Below, piece after piece: positions 22,373 to 31,701 of a DNA stretch of 56,669 nucleotides. The notes under the pieces are model-generated. The model was not told the DNA's origin. It saw only the letters and a list, made by a program, of their open reading frames with translations, and made no database searches. The position numbers and the translations under genes are program-made. The stretch spans positions 1-56,669 of the forward strand of contig JAEYOQ010000010.1 in assembly GCA_023411555.1 (NCBI GenBank). Direction: 5' to 3'. Every line of letters begins with the position of its first letter. Position 1 is the stretch's first letter. This DNA comes from Bacillota bacterium (lineage in GTDB: Bacteria; Bacillota; Clostridia; Lachnospirales; Lachnospiraceae).

Positions 22373-23386
22373 ATGGCAAGAAAAGATGGAGATATCTCCG
22401 GAGTACAAAAAGCGGCCATCCTGTTAATTTCCCTTGGACCGGAACGCTCGGCAAGTATTTTTAAACATCTTAAAGAAGAAGAGATTGAGACGATGACGCT
22501 GGAAATTGCTAATACCAGAAGCATATCTCCAGCCACTAAGGATCAAGTCATGGATGAGTTTTATGAGATATGTCTGGCTCAACAGTACATTGCCGAGGGT
22601 GGAATTTCTTATGCTAAGGAATTGTTGGAGAAGGCACTTGGTGCGGAGAAGGCAAGGGATGTAATTGGGAAGCTTACGGCGTCCTTACAGGTTCGTCCTT
22701 TCGAATTTGTTCGAAAGACAGATGCTTCACAGTTATTGAACTTTATTCAGGACGAGCATCCTCAGACAATTGCATTGATATTGTCCTATCTTTCCTCACA
22801 GCAATCCTCAACGATTATTTCAGCCTTAGCACCGGATAAGCAGGCTGACGTAGCGAAACGTATTGCTCAGATGGATCGTACTTCTCCGGATGTAATAAAG
22901 GAAGTGGAGAGGGTGTTAGAACGAAAACTGGCATCTTTAGTAAATCAAGATTATACCATTGTCGGTGGTGTGGATTCGATTGTAGAGATCTTAAATACCG
23001 TAGACCGTGGTACCGAAAAGCATATTATGGAAACCTTAGAAATCGAAGAGCCAGAGCTTGCTGATGAGATTAGGCGCAAGATGTTCGTGTTTGAAGATAT
23101 CTTAAGTCTCGATGATAAGTCCATTCAAAGAGTTCTGCGTGAAGTTGATAATAACGAATTGGCGGTTGCACTTAAGGGGTCCAATGAAGAAGTTCAGAAT
23201 GTTATCTTTAATAATCTGTCCAAGCGTCTTGCTTCCATGATAAGGGAAGATATGGAATACATGGGCCCGGTACGTTTGAAGGATGTTGAAGAGGCTCAGC
23301 AGAAGATTGTTAATATAATCAGAAAGTTAGAAGATTCCTCTGAAATTATTATTTCAAGAGGTGGAGGTGACGAGATTATTGTCTAA
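22373..23386 (+). CDS. fliG: Motor switch protein FliG
   Basis: FliG couples the stator to the rotor on the cytoplasmic face of the MS ring. GGAGGAATT precedes ATG 22373, twelve bases after the fliF stop. The 337 residues show the N-terminal FliF-binding domain (GVQKAAILLISLGPERSASIFKHL), the central EHPQTIALIL motif (DEHPQ) that binds FliM, and the charged C-terminal torque domain (ADEIRRKMFVFEDILSLDDKSIQRVLREV). Confidence 0.98.
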   Translation: MARKDGDISGVQKAAILLISLGPERSASIFKHLKEEEIETMTLEIANTRSISPATKDQVMDEFYEICLAQQYIAEGGISYAKELLEKALGAEKARDVIGKLTASLQVRPFEFVRKTDASQLLNFIQDEHPQTIALILSYLSSQQSSTIISALAPDKQADVAKRIAQMDRTSPDVIKEVERVLERKLASLVNQDYTIVGGVDSIVEILNTVDRGTEKHIMETLEIEEPELADEIRRKMFVFEDILSLDDKSIQRVLREVDNNELAVALKGSNEEVQNVIFNNLSKRLASMIREDMEYMGPVRLKDVEEAQQKIVNIIRKLEDSSEIIISRGGGDEIIV

Positions 23387-24164
23387 TGTGATTAAAGCTT
23401 ATGCTATTCGTTATGAGGAAGCATCGAAAAAGACTATTGATACACATATACGAATTGATAAAGAGCTTGAAGAACGAAGAAATAAGGCTCAGAAGGTTGC
23501 TATGCCACCTGTTGACGGTGAGTTTGTGGAAGGCTTAAAGGCTCTTGTAGTAGACCAGATACCGAATCTGGAAGAAAGTTCTGAGACAGTATCCGCTATT
23601 CTGGAGGATGCAAAAAAGGAAGCTGCTTCAATTCTTGATACTGCTAAAAAAGAGGCAGAGAGAATTAAGAAAGAAGCTTATTCTGAAGGGCAGAAAAAAG
23701 GGTACAATGATGGGGTGCTGCAAAGTCAGAAAGAGCTTAATAAGCTGAAAGCAGAGTATGACGATAAAGCACGTCAGCTAAAGGATGAATATGATAAGAT
23801 GGCGGCTTCTCTGGAACCGCAGATGGCAGATATTATTGCCGGTTTAGTAGAGACACTTACCGGAATTGTTATTGAAGACAAGGAAGATGTCATCTTGTAC
23901 TTAGTGGATAAGACCTTAAAGAATATGGATAAATGCGATGAGTACACCATTAAGGTCTCAAAAGAAGATTATGAGTTTATCTCTATGCGGAAGGAACTGC
24001 TGCTGGGAGCAATCGGAAGAGAAGTGTCCTTATATATTATTGAAGATATTAGCCTAAAGAAGAACCAATGCCTCATTGAGACGGACCTTAAGGTTATAAA
24101 TTGCAGTCTTGATGTTCAGTTGAATAATCTGATAATGGATTTGAAATTAATCGCAGGTATTTAG
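23379..24164 (+). CDS. fliH: Flagellar export ATPase regulator FliH
   Basis: FliH holds the FliI ATPase and docks it to the C ring. I choose the TTG at 23379, which gives MSNVIKAY like other FliH proteins and lies ten bases after GGTGGAGGTG; GTG codons at 23361 and 23367 sit inside that site. The gene overlaps fliG by eight bases. The product has a long Ala/Lys/Glu helix (about 55-145, with the GxxxG-like stretch SEGQKKGYNDG) and the C-terminal FliI-binding domain (KVSKEDYEFISMRKELL). Size about 261 residues. Confidence 0.93.
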   Translation: MSNVIKAYAIRYEEASKKTIDTHIRIDKELEERRNKAQKVAMPPVDGEFVEGLKALVVDQIPNLEESSETVSAILEDAKKEAASILDTAKKEAERIKKEAYSEGQKKGYNDGVLQSQKELNKLKAEYDDKARQLKDEYDKMAASLEPQMADIIAGLVETLTGIVIEDKEDVILYLVDKTLKNMDKCDEYTIKVSKEDYEFISMRKELLLGAIGREVSLYIIEDISLKKNQCLIETDLKVINCSLDVQLNNLIMDLKLIAGI

Positions 24165-24206
24165 GTTATAGATAATATTGACGATATAAATAGAAAGCGG
24201 GAAACG

Positions 24207-25517
24207 ATGGTATCAATCAATTTTGATAAGTACAGAGAGCTGCAGGGTAAATCCTATGAACAGGAGATCGGCAGAGTGGTTAAAATGGTTGGTTTAACAA
24301 TCGAAGCGTCCGGTCCTAATGCGAACTTAAATGATGTTTGTTATATAATGGCTGATAACAAGAGCCAAAAAATCCCTGCCGAGGTAGTAGGCTTTCGTGA
24401 AAACAGGATATTACTGATGCCCTTTGATGACATGACCGGTATAGGTATTGGAAGCTTGGTAGAGAATTCTGGTTCCGCCTTTAAGGTTCCGGTGGGTAGT
24501 GATCTTTTGGGAAAGACCTTAGATGGTCTGGGAAATCCGATGGATGCCAGCGAGCTTTTGTGCAGTCACTATTATCCTGCTGAAGCGCCTCCGCCTGACC
24601 CATTAAAGAGAAAGATCATTGATGAAGTGTTACCCCTTGGCGTTAAGGCGGTCGATGGAATGCTTACAGTCGGAAAAGGGCAGAGAATCGGAATTTTTGC
24701 TGGTAGTGGTGTTGGAAAGAGTACCCTACTCGGAATGTTTGCGAGAAATACAAAAGCGGATATTAATGTTATAGCATTAATCGGAGAGCGTGGTAGAGAG
24801 GTTCGTGAGTTCATTGAACGAGATCTCGGAGAGGAAGGTATCAAGCGTTCCGTTCTTGTGGTAGCTACTTCTGATAAACCAGCGCTCATTCGTAAGAAGG
24901 CAGCGAAAACAGCCACAGCCATTGCGGAATATTTCAGGGATCAAGGGAAGGATGTTCTACTTATGATGGACTCCCTGACCCGTTTTTCCATGGCACAGAG
25001 AGAAATTGGACTTGCCTCAGGTGAGCCTCCGGTTTCCAGAGGTTATCCTCCGAGTGTATATGCTGAGATGCCTAAGCTTCTGGAGCGGGCTGGTAACTCG
25101 GAGAATGGATCCATTACCGGATTATATACCGTACTAGTAGACGGTGATGATTTTAATGAACCTATCACTGATACAGCAAGAAGTATTTTGGATGGACACA
25201 TTATGTTGTCTCGTAAATTAGGTCATAAAAATCACTATCCGGCAATCGATATTCTTCAGAGTATATCCCGTTGCATGAGTTCGATTGTTACAAAAGAGCA
25301 TAAGGTGGCTGCCGGTAAGCTGAAGACTGTTTTGGCAACCTATCAGGATGCAGAGGACCTGATTAATATCGGAGCATATAAAAACGGTTCTAATCCGGAT
25401 ATAGATTATGCTATAGCCAAGATTAAAGAAGTAAATGCTTTTTTACAACAGGATGTTAATTCAAAAATAGAATTACCTGATGAAATTTCGATGTTGATGG
25501 AGATCTTTGATAAATAA
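24207..25517 (+). CDS. fliI: Flagellum-specific ATPase FliI
   Basis: FliI is the F1-beta-like ATPase that energises unfolding and delivery of export substrates. AGCGGGAAACG precedes ATG 24207. The 436 residues contain Walker A (AGSGVGKST, about 165-173), Walker B (VLLMMDSLTRF, about 250-260), ALIGERGREVREFIE, and the catalytic-site loop SGEPPVSRGYPPSVYAEMPKL. Normal length. The stop overlaps the fliJ start (TAATGA). Confidence 0.98.
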   Translation: MVSINFDKYRELQGKSYEQEIGRVVKMVGLTIEASGPNANLNDVCYIMADNKSQKIPAEVVGFRENRILLMPFDDMTGIGIGSLVENSGSAFKVPVGSDLLGKTLDGLGNPMDASELLCSHYYPAEAPPPDPLKRKIIDEVLPLGVKAVDGMLTVGKGQRIGIFAGSGVGKSTLLGMFARNTKADINVIALIGERGREVREFIERDLGEEGIKRSVLVVATSDKPALIRKKAAKTATAIAEYFRDQGKDVLLMMDSLTRFSMAQREIGLASGEPPVSRGYPPSVYAEMPKLLERAGNSENGSITGLYTVLVDGDDFNEPITDTARSILDGHIMLSRKLGHKNHYPAIDILQSISRCMSSIVTKEHKVAAGKLKTVLATYQDAEDLINIGAYKNGSNPDIDYAIAKIKEVNAFLQQDVNSKIELPDEISMLMEIFDK

Positions 25518-25978
25518 TGAAAAAGTTCCGATATAGTATGGAGAACCTGCTTCAGGTTAATAAAAAGCTTGAAGATCAGGCGAAGATAGCTTACGGTATG
25601 GCGAGACTTCGGCTTAACAAGGAAGAAGAGAAGCTGGAGAAGATGAAGCTGCGTAAGGACGGATATGAGGATGAACTTCGGGAACTTCGAAGTGCTAAGC
25701 TGGATTTGCTTAAATTAAAGCAATGCGAGCAGGCTATCGATATTATGAAGCTCAACATTAAACAACAGACGTCAGTAGTTAAAAATGCAGCTCACCGGCT
25801 CGAAGTTGCACGTATAAGACTTAACAACGCTATGGTAGAAAGAAAAACTCAGGAAAAGCTGAAAGAGAAGGCGTGGGAAGAGTATATACAGGAATTTAAT
25901 GCAGAAGAGCAAAAGGAAGTAGATGAGCTTAATAGCTTTAATTATAGCAGACCTACACTGGATGGGGAGGACCGATAA
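25517..25978 (+). CDS. fliJ: Flagellar export chaperone FliJ
   Basis: FliJ is a coiled-coil stalk-like protein that links the FliI ring to FlhA. The ATG at 25517 overlaps the fliI stop. The 153-residue protein starts MKKFRYSMENLLQVNKKLEDQAKIAYG and is almost wholly heptad-like helix, rich in K, E and L, as the family requires. Its stop overlaps the ATG of the next gene (TAATG at 25976). Confidence 0.93.
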   Translation: MKKFRYSMENLLQVNKKLEDQAKIAYGMARLRLNKEEEKLEKMKLRKDGYEDELRELRSAKLDLLKLKQCEQAIDIMKLNIKQQTSVVKNAAHRLEVARIRLNNAMVERKTQEKLKEKAWEEYIQEFNAEEQKEVDELNSFNYSRPTLDGEDR

Positions 25979-26748
25979 TGGCAAAGAAGGATAAGGCCAA
26001 GACTGGCGAGAATGAAAATAAAGAAGGCAGTAAAATCTTGACCATATTAATTGCATTATTAATCGTGATTATCTGGCTCTCAGTATTTGGTTTATTAATA
26101 AAGATGGATATTGGTGGCTTTGGTTCCGGAGTGTTACGGCCAATTCTGAAGGATGTACCCGTAGTAAATATGATATTACCAGAAGCTGAAGAAGAGGTTA
26201 TTGTAGAGGATAGCAGTTTAGAATATAAATCCTTACCGGATGCTATAGCAAAGATTAAGGAGTTAGAACAGACAATCGCTGATATGGCTAAGAACAGTAC
26301 AGATAACAGCACCATAGTTGCAGAGCTTCAGGCAGAAATTGATCGCCTTAAGACCTTTGAAGAGAATCAGCTGGAATTTGAGAAGCGGGTACTGGAGTTT
26401 GATAAAAAAGTAGTATTTAATGATGCGGCACCGGATATTGAGGAATATAAGCAATACTATGAAGCAATTAATCCTACCAATGCAGAGATTATTTATCGAC
26501 AGGTAGTCGAGCAGCTTCAGTATTCGGACGCAATTAAGGAAAAAGCGGATATCTATCGAAAGATGGAGCCGGCGGCTGCCGCTCTGATTTTGGAGACCAT
26601 GACTGCCGATGTTGAGTCAGTAGCACAGATACTGCTTAGCATGAGACCAGCGGAAAGTGCAGCTATTCTAGCCGAAATGGATAATGTGGCTGCAGCTAAG
26701 ATTACAAAGAAGATGCTGGATATGGATGCCGAGAGATTGACAGAGTAA
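25978..26748 (+). CDS. MgtE-N-like flagellar protein (YlxF position)
   Basis: It lies where Bacillus has ylxF. The 256 residues have a Lys-rich start, one membrane helix (about 20-42, ILTILIALLIVIIWLSVFGLL), a coiled coil (about 88-135), and a C-terminal domain with the repeated pattern of the MgtE intracellular N-domain (YRKMEPAAAALILETMTADVESVAQILLSMRPAESAAILAEMD). Such proteins occur in flagellar operons of many Firmicutes and act as membrane-linked factors needed for motility in some species; the exact job is unknown. No Mg-channel part is present. Confidence 0.85.
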   Translation: MAKKDKAKTGENENKEGSKILTILIALLIVIIWLSVFGLLIKMDIGGFGSGVLRPILKDVPVVNMILPEAEEEVIVEDSSLEYKSLPDAIAKIKELEQTIADMAKNSTDNSTIVAELQAEIDRLKTFEENQLEFEKRVLEFDKKVVFNDAAPDIEEYKQYYEAINPTNAEIIYRQVVEQLQYSDAIKEKADIYRKMEPAAAALILETMTADVESVAQILLSMRPAESAAILAEMDNVAAAKITKKMLDMDAERLTE

Positions 26749-26755
26749 AAAGGTT

Positions 26756-26782
26756 AAAAACACCCTATTTAGGGTGGTTTTA
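26756..26782 (+). terminator. Terminator-like hairpin after the MgtE-N-like gene
   Basis: AAAACACCCT pairs with AGGGTGGTTTT around ATTT (one bulged G) and ends in T4. Confidence 0.6.
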
Positions 26783-26789
26783 ATACAAG

Positions 26790-26934
26790 ATTAACGAAAA
26801 CTGCATTTTGTTTTCGTTAATACATGACTAACGAAACCGTATTTTTATTTTCGTTAGTTCACGACAAATGAAAGTAAGCATTAGGCTTTCATTTGTGCAA
26901 GATTAATGAAAGAGTGTAATTTTAGCTTTCATTT
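26790..26934. repeat. Array of four hairpins with 37-bp period
   Basis: Four stem-loops start at 26790, 26827, 26864 and 26902. Their arms are ATTAACGAAAAC/GTTTTCGTTAAT, ACTAACGAAA/TTTCGTTAGT, ACAAATGAAAG/CTTTCATTTGT and AATGAAAG/CTTTCATT. The arm sequences differ between units but the partner changes with them, so pairing is kept. Loops are variable. A fifth member lies at 15783. The array fills the gap before fliK. Confidence 0.9.
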
Positions 26935-26966
26935 CTACAATAAACTTAAGAAAGGAGGATGACCGC

Positions 26967-28445
26967 ATGATGACACGAGGCGTTATGAGCCAGGCAGCAA
27001 ATCTGATTGGAAATGGAACCGAAGGCGTCGCTTTAAAAGGAAAGCAAAGCAACAGTGGTTTTGATCTGATGTTTGGAAATACTATGAAATTAGGATTAGG
27101 AGTGACCAATCATTCAGAGAGCTCTGAGGTTAAAAGAGGCTCCAAGCAAAACGCTGTGAATAGTAAGAAGGAAAAAAGTAACGCAGTTGATGGTGGCGCC
27201 AAACAAGCAGAAGATACTTCATCGAATCTGGCGAAAACGGATAATGCGAAGGCTACAGCGCACACAGATAACCAGACAAAAAAGGTGGAAAATACCAGCA
27301 AGATAGAAGATGTGAAGGTTGATGTTACAGAGGAAACAGAGGTTGATGAAGCAACCCTGGAGAAGATCGCTGGTCTGTTACAGGAAGTACAGAAGACCGT
27401 TATGGATCTTCTTAAGCTATCTGCAGAGGAGCTTGAAAAGCTTTTAGCTGAACAAGGCCTTGAATTAGCTGATCTGCTTCAGCCAGAGAATTTACAACAG
27501 TTGGTTCTGGCAGATAGCCAAGCTGCAAATATTCTAGCTATTCTAACCGATGAGAACCTATCTGACACGATGAACCAGTTGCTGCAGTCAGTAGAGGAAC
27601 TTATGGTAGATGCAGACCTAGGATTAAGTCCTGACCAAATCAAGAATATTCTTGATCAAGCAAAGCTACTACAGGAAGATGATGGTGTTACCGATCTAGA
27701 GGGATTAGCAGAAGATAATATCATCATGAATCAAAAGCTAAATGCAGATGATACAGGAAAAGCCACGAATCGTATGGAAGAGGATCATGTTTCCGCTTCT
27801 ACCAAAGAAAGCAATATCCAAGTGGAGGTAGTAAAGGTAACGGATAGTAAGGAGGGCTCTTCTGGTACACAATCCGGATTAAACGAGAAGGATAATCAGG
27901 ATATTAATATGGCAGAGCAATATGAATTATTCTTGAATAATCTTTCGAATGCTTCTACAACTACTCAATTTAATTCAGATGGAAATATGGTTCAGGTAAC
28001 TGAGATCAGAGATATAGCAAATCAGATTATCGAACGTATCAGAGTAACCATAAGACCGGACCAGAGTTCTATGGAGCTTCAGTTGAATCCTGAGAATCTA
28101 GGTAAGGTTAGTTTGGCGGTTCAATCAAAGAATGGTGTTATGACAGCTCAGTTTGTGGTACAGAATGAAATCAGTAAAGAAGCGATTGAGAGTCAGCTAC
28201 AGTCCTTGAAGGATACTTTGAATCAACAGGGAATTAAGGTTGAGGCAATCGAGGTAGCAATCGCAGATTATACCTCCCAGCAGAACAATCAGGAAAATGC
28301 GGAGGGGCAGGCAGAAACCAAACAAGAACATAATAGCAAAAAGATTTCCTTGGAAGAGGCAATTAATATGTCCGAAGAAACTGGGGATGATATATCCCAG
28401 GATATCACAGACCTTCGAGGAAGCCAGATTGACTATACTGCTTAA
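26967..28445 (+). CDS. fliK: Hook-length control protein FliK
   Basis: FliK measures hook length and switches the export gate through FlhB. GAAAGGAGGATG (about 26950-26961) precedes ATG 26967. As usual for FliK the first 340 residues are a poorly conserved polar/acidic region (Ser, Asn, Lys, Glu rich, with a Leu-rich helical patch at about 125-220), and the conserved Flg_hook domain is C-terminal: RVTIRPDQSSMELQLNPENL followed by GKVSLAVQSKNGVMTAQFVV and VEAIEVAIADY. At 492 residues it is within the family range. Confidence 0.92.
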   Translation: MMTRGVMSQAANLIGNGTEGVALKGKQSNSGFDLMFGNTMKLGLGVTNHSESSEVKRGSKQNAVNSKKEKSNAVDGGAKQAEDTSSNLAKTDNAKATAHTDNQTKKVENTSKIEDVKVDVTEETEVDEATLEKIAGLLQEVQKTVMDLLKLSAEELEKLLAEQGLELADLLQPENLQQLVLADSQAANILAILTDENLSDTMNQLLQSVEELMVDADLGLSPDQIKNILDQAKLLQEDDGVTDLEGLAEDNIIMNQKLNADDTGKATNRMEEDHVSASTKESNIQVEVVKVTDSKEGSSGTQSGLNEKDNQDINMAEQYELFLNNLSNASTTTQFNSDGNMVQVTEIRDIANQIIERIRVTIRPDQSSMELQLNPENLGKVSLAVQSKNGVMTAQFVVQNEISKEAIESQLQSLKDTLNQQGIKVEAIEVAIADYTSQQNNQENAEGQAETKQEHNSKKISLEEAINMSEETGDDISQDITDLRGSQIDYTA

Positions 28446-28482
28446 TGTGAATTATTACAGACTATAAGAAAGGAGGAAAAAT

Positions 28483-29271
28483 ATGAGCGAATTGATACAA
28501 TCAGTGAAGGATGGAGTCGTTACAGGAACTAAATCGACGATGAATTCCTCATCTAATAAGAACGAACTTGGCAAGGATGCATTCCTTCAATTGCTGGTAA
28601 CTCAGATGAAATATCAGGATCCCCTGAACCCGAATACCGATACCGAGTATGTAGCTCAGTTGGCAACCTTCTCACAGCTGGAGCAGCTTCAGAACCTAAG
28701 CACAACAACGAATAATACCCAAGCCTTCAGTTTGGTGGGTAAAACAGTTATGATGAAGACAGAGACAGCGCTTGGTAGCACCGAGTATATTGAAGGTAGA
28801 GTTGATTATGTATCAACGTCAGGGAAAACCACACAAATATCTGTGAATGGCAAGCTATATAATTTTGATCAGCTAGATACGGTGCTAAGTGACGATTACG
28901 TGATTGAACAAGGACTTCCAAAGGTGGCTAGAGCAGCATTACAGTATGATGCAGATAATCCGAAGGATTTAAGCTTCGAAGTGAACCTTGGATCTGGTGA
29001 TACAGTGGCAGATGATGTTAGAGTTGCAATTGGAGAAGCGTTAATTGACTCTAGTTTAGTAAAACTAACGGGCAATAAGGTGACGATTGATCGAAAAGCA
29101 TTTGCAGACCTTATAAATGGAACCTATAAGCTGACAGTGGCCTTTAATGATACGTTATATACGACAGTAAAAGATAAGGTTACAGTTCAGATTAATAATT
29201 CCAAGATAACAGCGACAACAGAAAAAAGTGATACAAGCGATAAAGATGATACAGAGGACGCTATAATATAG
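28483..29271 (+). CDS. flgD: Hook capping protein FlgD
   Basis: FlgD sits at the hook tip and guides FlgE assembly. AAAGGAGGAAAAAT precedes ATG 28483. The conserved N-terminal part reads KDAFLQLLVTQMKYQDPLNP and TEYVAQLATFSQLEQLQNLS; a tudor/FnIII-like hook-cap region follows and the protein ends in an acidic tail (TEKSDTSDKDDTEDAII). 262 residues. Confidence 0.95.
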   Translation: MSELIQSVKDGVVTGTKSTMNSSSNKNELGKDAFLQLLVTQMKYQDPLNPNTDTEYVAQLATFSQLEQLQNLSTTTNNTQAFSLVGKTVMMKTETALGSTEYIEGRVDYVSTSGKTTQISVNGKLYNFDQLDTVLSDDYVIEQGLPKVARAALQYDADNPKDLSFEVNLGSGDTVADDVRVAIGEALIDSSLVKLTGNKVTIDRKAFADLINGTYKLTVAFNDTLYTTVKDKVTVQINNSKITATTEKSDTSDKDDTEDAII

Positions 29272-29349
29272 CAAATTAAAAGCTAAGCAAGCACAAGCGG
29301 ATAAACATTTGTGTAGCAAAAACAATTTGATTAAGGAAGGTGAAGTAAT

Positions 29350-29748
29350 ATGAACATTCCGGTAAATCAATTTCCTTCCATCGAACAAATGACGCAGCAG
29401 CTAAATGCCGCTAAGAATACGACAGCAAGTATTAACAAGCAACAAGGCGGTACGCCCTTTAGTGAGATTCTAAATAATCATCAAGCTGCAAGTGAATTAG
29501 GAGAGCTTAAATTTTCGAAACATGCGAATGAGCGCCTGGCAAGCAGAAATATTGATTTAACCGACGATCAGCTGGAAAGGCTTGAGAGTGGTGCTAAGAA
29601 AGCGAGTGAGAAGGGAATTAATGAATCCCTGGTAATGGTAGACAATCTTGCCTTTATTGTAAATGTAAAGAACAATACGGTAATAACCGCTGTGAATGAC
29701 GGCGAGGACAGAGTGTTTACAAATATTGATGGTGCAGTAATCATGTAG
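29350..29748 (+). CDS. Flagellar operon protein (TIGR02530-type), 132 aa
   Basis: It lies between flgD and flgE, where Firmicutes carry a short conserved operon protein. GGAAGGTGAAGTAAT precedes ATG 29350. The recognisable core is LKFSKHANERLASRNIDLTDDQLERLESG, followed by KKASEKGINESLVMVDNLAFIVNVKNNTVITAV, which matches the family as I know it. Probably a hook-assembly cofactor; its biochemical role is unknown. Confidence 0.88.
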   Translation: MNIPVNQFPSIEQMTQQLNAAKNTTASINKQQGGTPFSEILNNHQAASELGELKFSKHANERLASRNIDLTDDQLERLESGAKKASEKGINESLVMVDNLAFIVNVKNNTVITAVNDGEDRVFTNIDGAVIM

Positions 29749-29831
29749 AGCCGGACCTTACGGGGGCTTTGTATCCATGAATGACAGATTGGATACCTGT
29801 GATGAGCACAGAAATTGGAGGTCATAAAGTT

Positions 29832-31271
29832 ATGATGAGATCATTGTTCTCTGGTGTATCAGGTCTTAAAGTGCATCAGACAAAGATGGATGTAATAGGT
29901 AATAATATTTCGAATGTAAATACAATAGGTTTTAAGTCAAGCTATGTAACCTTTGCCGATGTATTTTATCAAACCACACAAAGTGCCTCTGGGCCAAACG
30001 CTACTACCGGTACTACAGGTAGAAATGCAATGCAGATTGGTCTTGGATCAAATGTTGCTTCTATAACAACATCGATCACAACAGCGGGTGCTTCTCAAAG
30101 AACGGACAACCCCTTTGATGTCATGATTGAAGGAGATGGCTTCTTTATCGTAAATAGTGGTGGATCAAATTATTTTACAAAGGCTGGTTCCTTTAATATT
30201 GATGCCCAGGGAACACTAAGTACACCCTCCGGCGCAGCGGTTATGGGATGGCAGGTCGATCCAAACGATGAAACAAAGACAGTAGCCGATACAGTATCCC
30301 CCTTAGCAATTATGTCGCCGGAAAACCTATATGCAGAGCCTGCGGCAACGACGAATATCTACATATCGGGTAATATCGATAGCAAGGATACACAGCTATC
30401 CACCGATACAGGCAAGAAGGTAAACCTTACCTTTTATGATAAGAGGGGACATAGCTATACGGCTGATCTGGTCGTAAAACGGACAGAAGATACTGCGAAT
30501 AATACTTATACTGTAGCGCTGAATGATATCAAGGATGAGACTGGACAATCGATCTTCCTAAAGAAGAATGTAGATCCGGATACAGGTGAAGTTACCTATG
30601 AAACTACCGGTTTTTCGGGTATCACTTTTGGGGGTCAGAGTGGTCTTGATATTAACACTGATACAGGTAAGGTTACTGCTGGTGATAATGAAGGATCTAT
30701 ATTAACCTTTAATGGTGAAACAGGAAAGTTTGTAAGTGTCGGTGATGACGAAGGGGCTAAAAATTTAACCCTTGAAATAGGAGGAGAGCCAAATCCCTTT
30801 GAGAAGATTGAGATTGATTTTTCGACGATTACCATGTATTCCACCAGCGGTTCTTCTACTTTGGAAGCAACTAAAGGTAGTTTAGAGGGAGTCGGAGCTG
30901 GTAAGAAAGTCGGTAACATGACAGGTGTCGCTATTGACGCATCCGGAAAAATCTACGGCAAATATGATAATGGTGATAGTCGATTACTGGGACAGGTAGC
31001 TGTAGCGACCTTCTCAAATCCCGCCGGCCTTGAAGCAGTAGGAAATAATATGTTTGCTGCTACACAGAACTCAGGTGATTTTGATGGAATTGGGCAGGAT
31101 CCTTCCCAGGGAGGCGGTAGCTTAACGACAGGTGTACTGGAAATGTCTAACGTTGATCTGTCCCAGCAGTTTACGGATATGATTACCACGCAAAGAGGAT
31201 TCCAAGCTAACTCAAGAATAATAACAACATCTGACTCCTTGTTAGAAGAATTGATCAATTTGAAGAGATAA
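29832..31271 (+). CDS. flgE: Flagellar hook protein FlgE
   Basis: FlgE forms the hook, the universal joint outside the cell. TTGGAGGTC (29815-29823) supports ATG 29832 (or the ATG directly after it); an in-frame ATG at 29781 has no site. The N-terminus (RSLFSGVSGLKVHQTKMD...NNISNVNTIGFKSS) and the C-terminal helix (NVDLSQQFTDMITTQRGFQANSRIITTSDSLLEELINLKR) are the paired D0 helices. The middle (about 160-350) is the variable D1/D2 domain. About 479 residues. Confidence 0.96.
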   Translation: MMRSLFSGVSGLKVHQTKMDVIGNNISNVNTIGFKSSYVTFADVFYQTTQSASGPNATTGTTGRNAMQIGLGSNVASITTSITTAGASQRTDNPFDVMIEGDGFFIVNSGGSNYFTKAGSFNIDAQGTLSTPSGAAVMGWQVDPNDETKTVADTVSPLAIMSPENLYAEPAATTNIYISGNIDSKDTQLSTDTGKKVNLTFYDKRGHSYTADLVVKRTEDTANNTYTVALNDIKDETGQSIFLKKNVDPDTGEVTYETTGFSGITFGGQSGLDINTDTGKVTAGDNEGSILTFNGETGKFVSVGDDEGAKNLTLEIGGEPNPFEKIEIDFSTITMYSTSGSSTLEATKGSLEGVGAGKKVGNMTGVAIDASGKIYGKYDNGDSRLLGQVAVATFSNPAGLEAVGNNMFAATQNSGDFDGIGQDPSQGGGSLTTGVLEMSNVDLSQQFTDMITTQRGFQANSRIITTSDSLLEELINLKR

Positions 31272-31316
31272 TACAAGGCTGATGTATGAATAGGTATGCC
31301 ATATATCAGTAATGAT

Positions 31317-31346
31317 AGGTGGCAGTCAGAACTGCCACCTATTTTT
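31317..31346 (+). terminator. Strong terminator between flgE and flbD
   Basis: AGGTGGCAGT (31317-31326) pairs perfectly with ACTGCCACCT (31331-31340) around CAGA and runs into ATTTTT. Confidence 0.82.
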
Positions 31347-31376
31347 ACTCCTTAGAGAAATACTTCCTAAGGAGTA
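31346..31376. other. Second perfect hairpin after flgE
   Basis: TACTCCTTAG (31346-31355) pairs with CTAAGGAGTA (31367-31376). It begins on the T-tract of the preceding terminator and could act as an mRNA end stabiliser or anti-Shine-Dalgarno-like sequester (it contains CTCCTT). No T-tract follows. Confidence 0.6.
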
Positions 31377-31463
31377 AAAGGATTAAGCAGGGAACATGTG
31401 AAGTTCACTTTGGGATTTTAGGATTAAAAAGGTTTAGTATGGATAACGGAAGGGGGCTGTGGA

Positions 31464-31655
31464 ATGATTGAGGTTACCAGGTTAAACGATACAAAATTAA
31501 TTATCAATGCAGATATGATTGAAAAGGTTGAGGAATCCCCGGACACAATAATAACCTTAACTTCCGGAAACAAAATTATTGTAAAAGAGAGTAGACAAGA
31601 GGTTAGAAATCTTGTAATATTATACAAAAAAGAAGTATTTGGTCGATATTTGTAG
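31464..31655 (+). CDS. flbD: Flagellar protein FlbD (SwrD)
   Basis: GGAAGGGGGCTGTGGA precedes ATG 31464. The 63-residue protein (MIEVTRLNDTKLIINADMIEKVEESPDT...) is the small FlbD family, all beta with a short tail. In Bacillus subtilis SwrD raises motor power through stator gene function and sits just before or near motA-like genes; here it immediately precedes motA. Confidence 0.93.
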   Translation: MIEVTRLNDTKLIINADMIEKVEESPDTIITLTSGNKIIVKESRQEVRNLVILYKKEVFGRYL

Positions 31656-31701
31656 AAAAGCGGCACATATATTAAAATAATGTAGATGGAAGGTGACAGT
31701 T

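Noticed and set aside
26790..26934. Regular repeat spacing suggesting a CRISPR array
   Set aside because: Units are diverging hairpins with changing arms and no unique spacers between identical repeats, and no cas gene is near.
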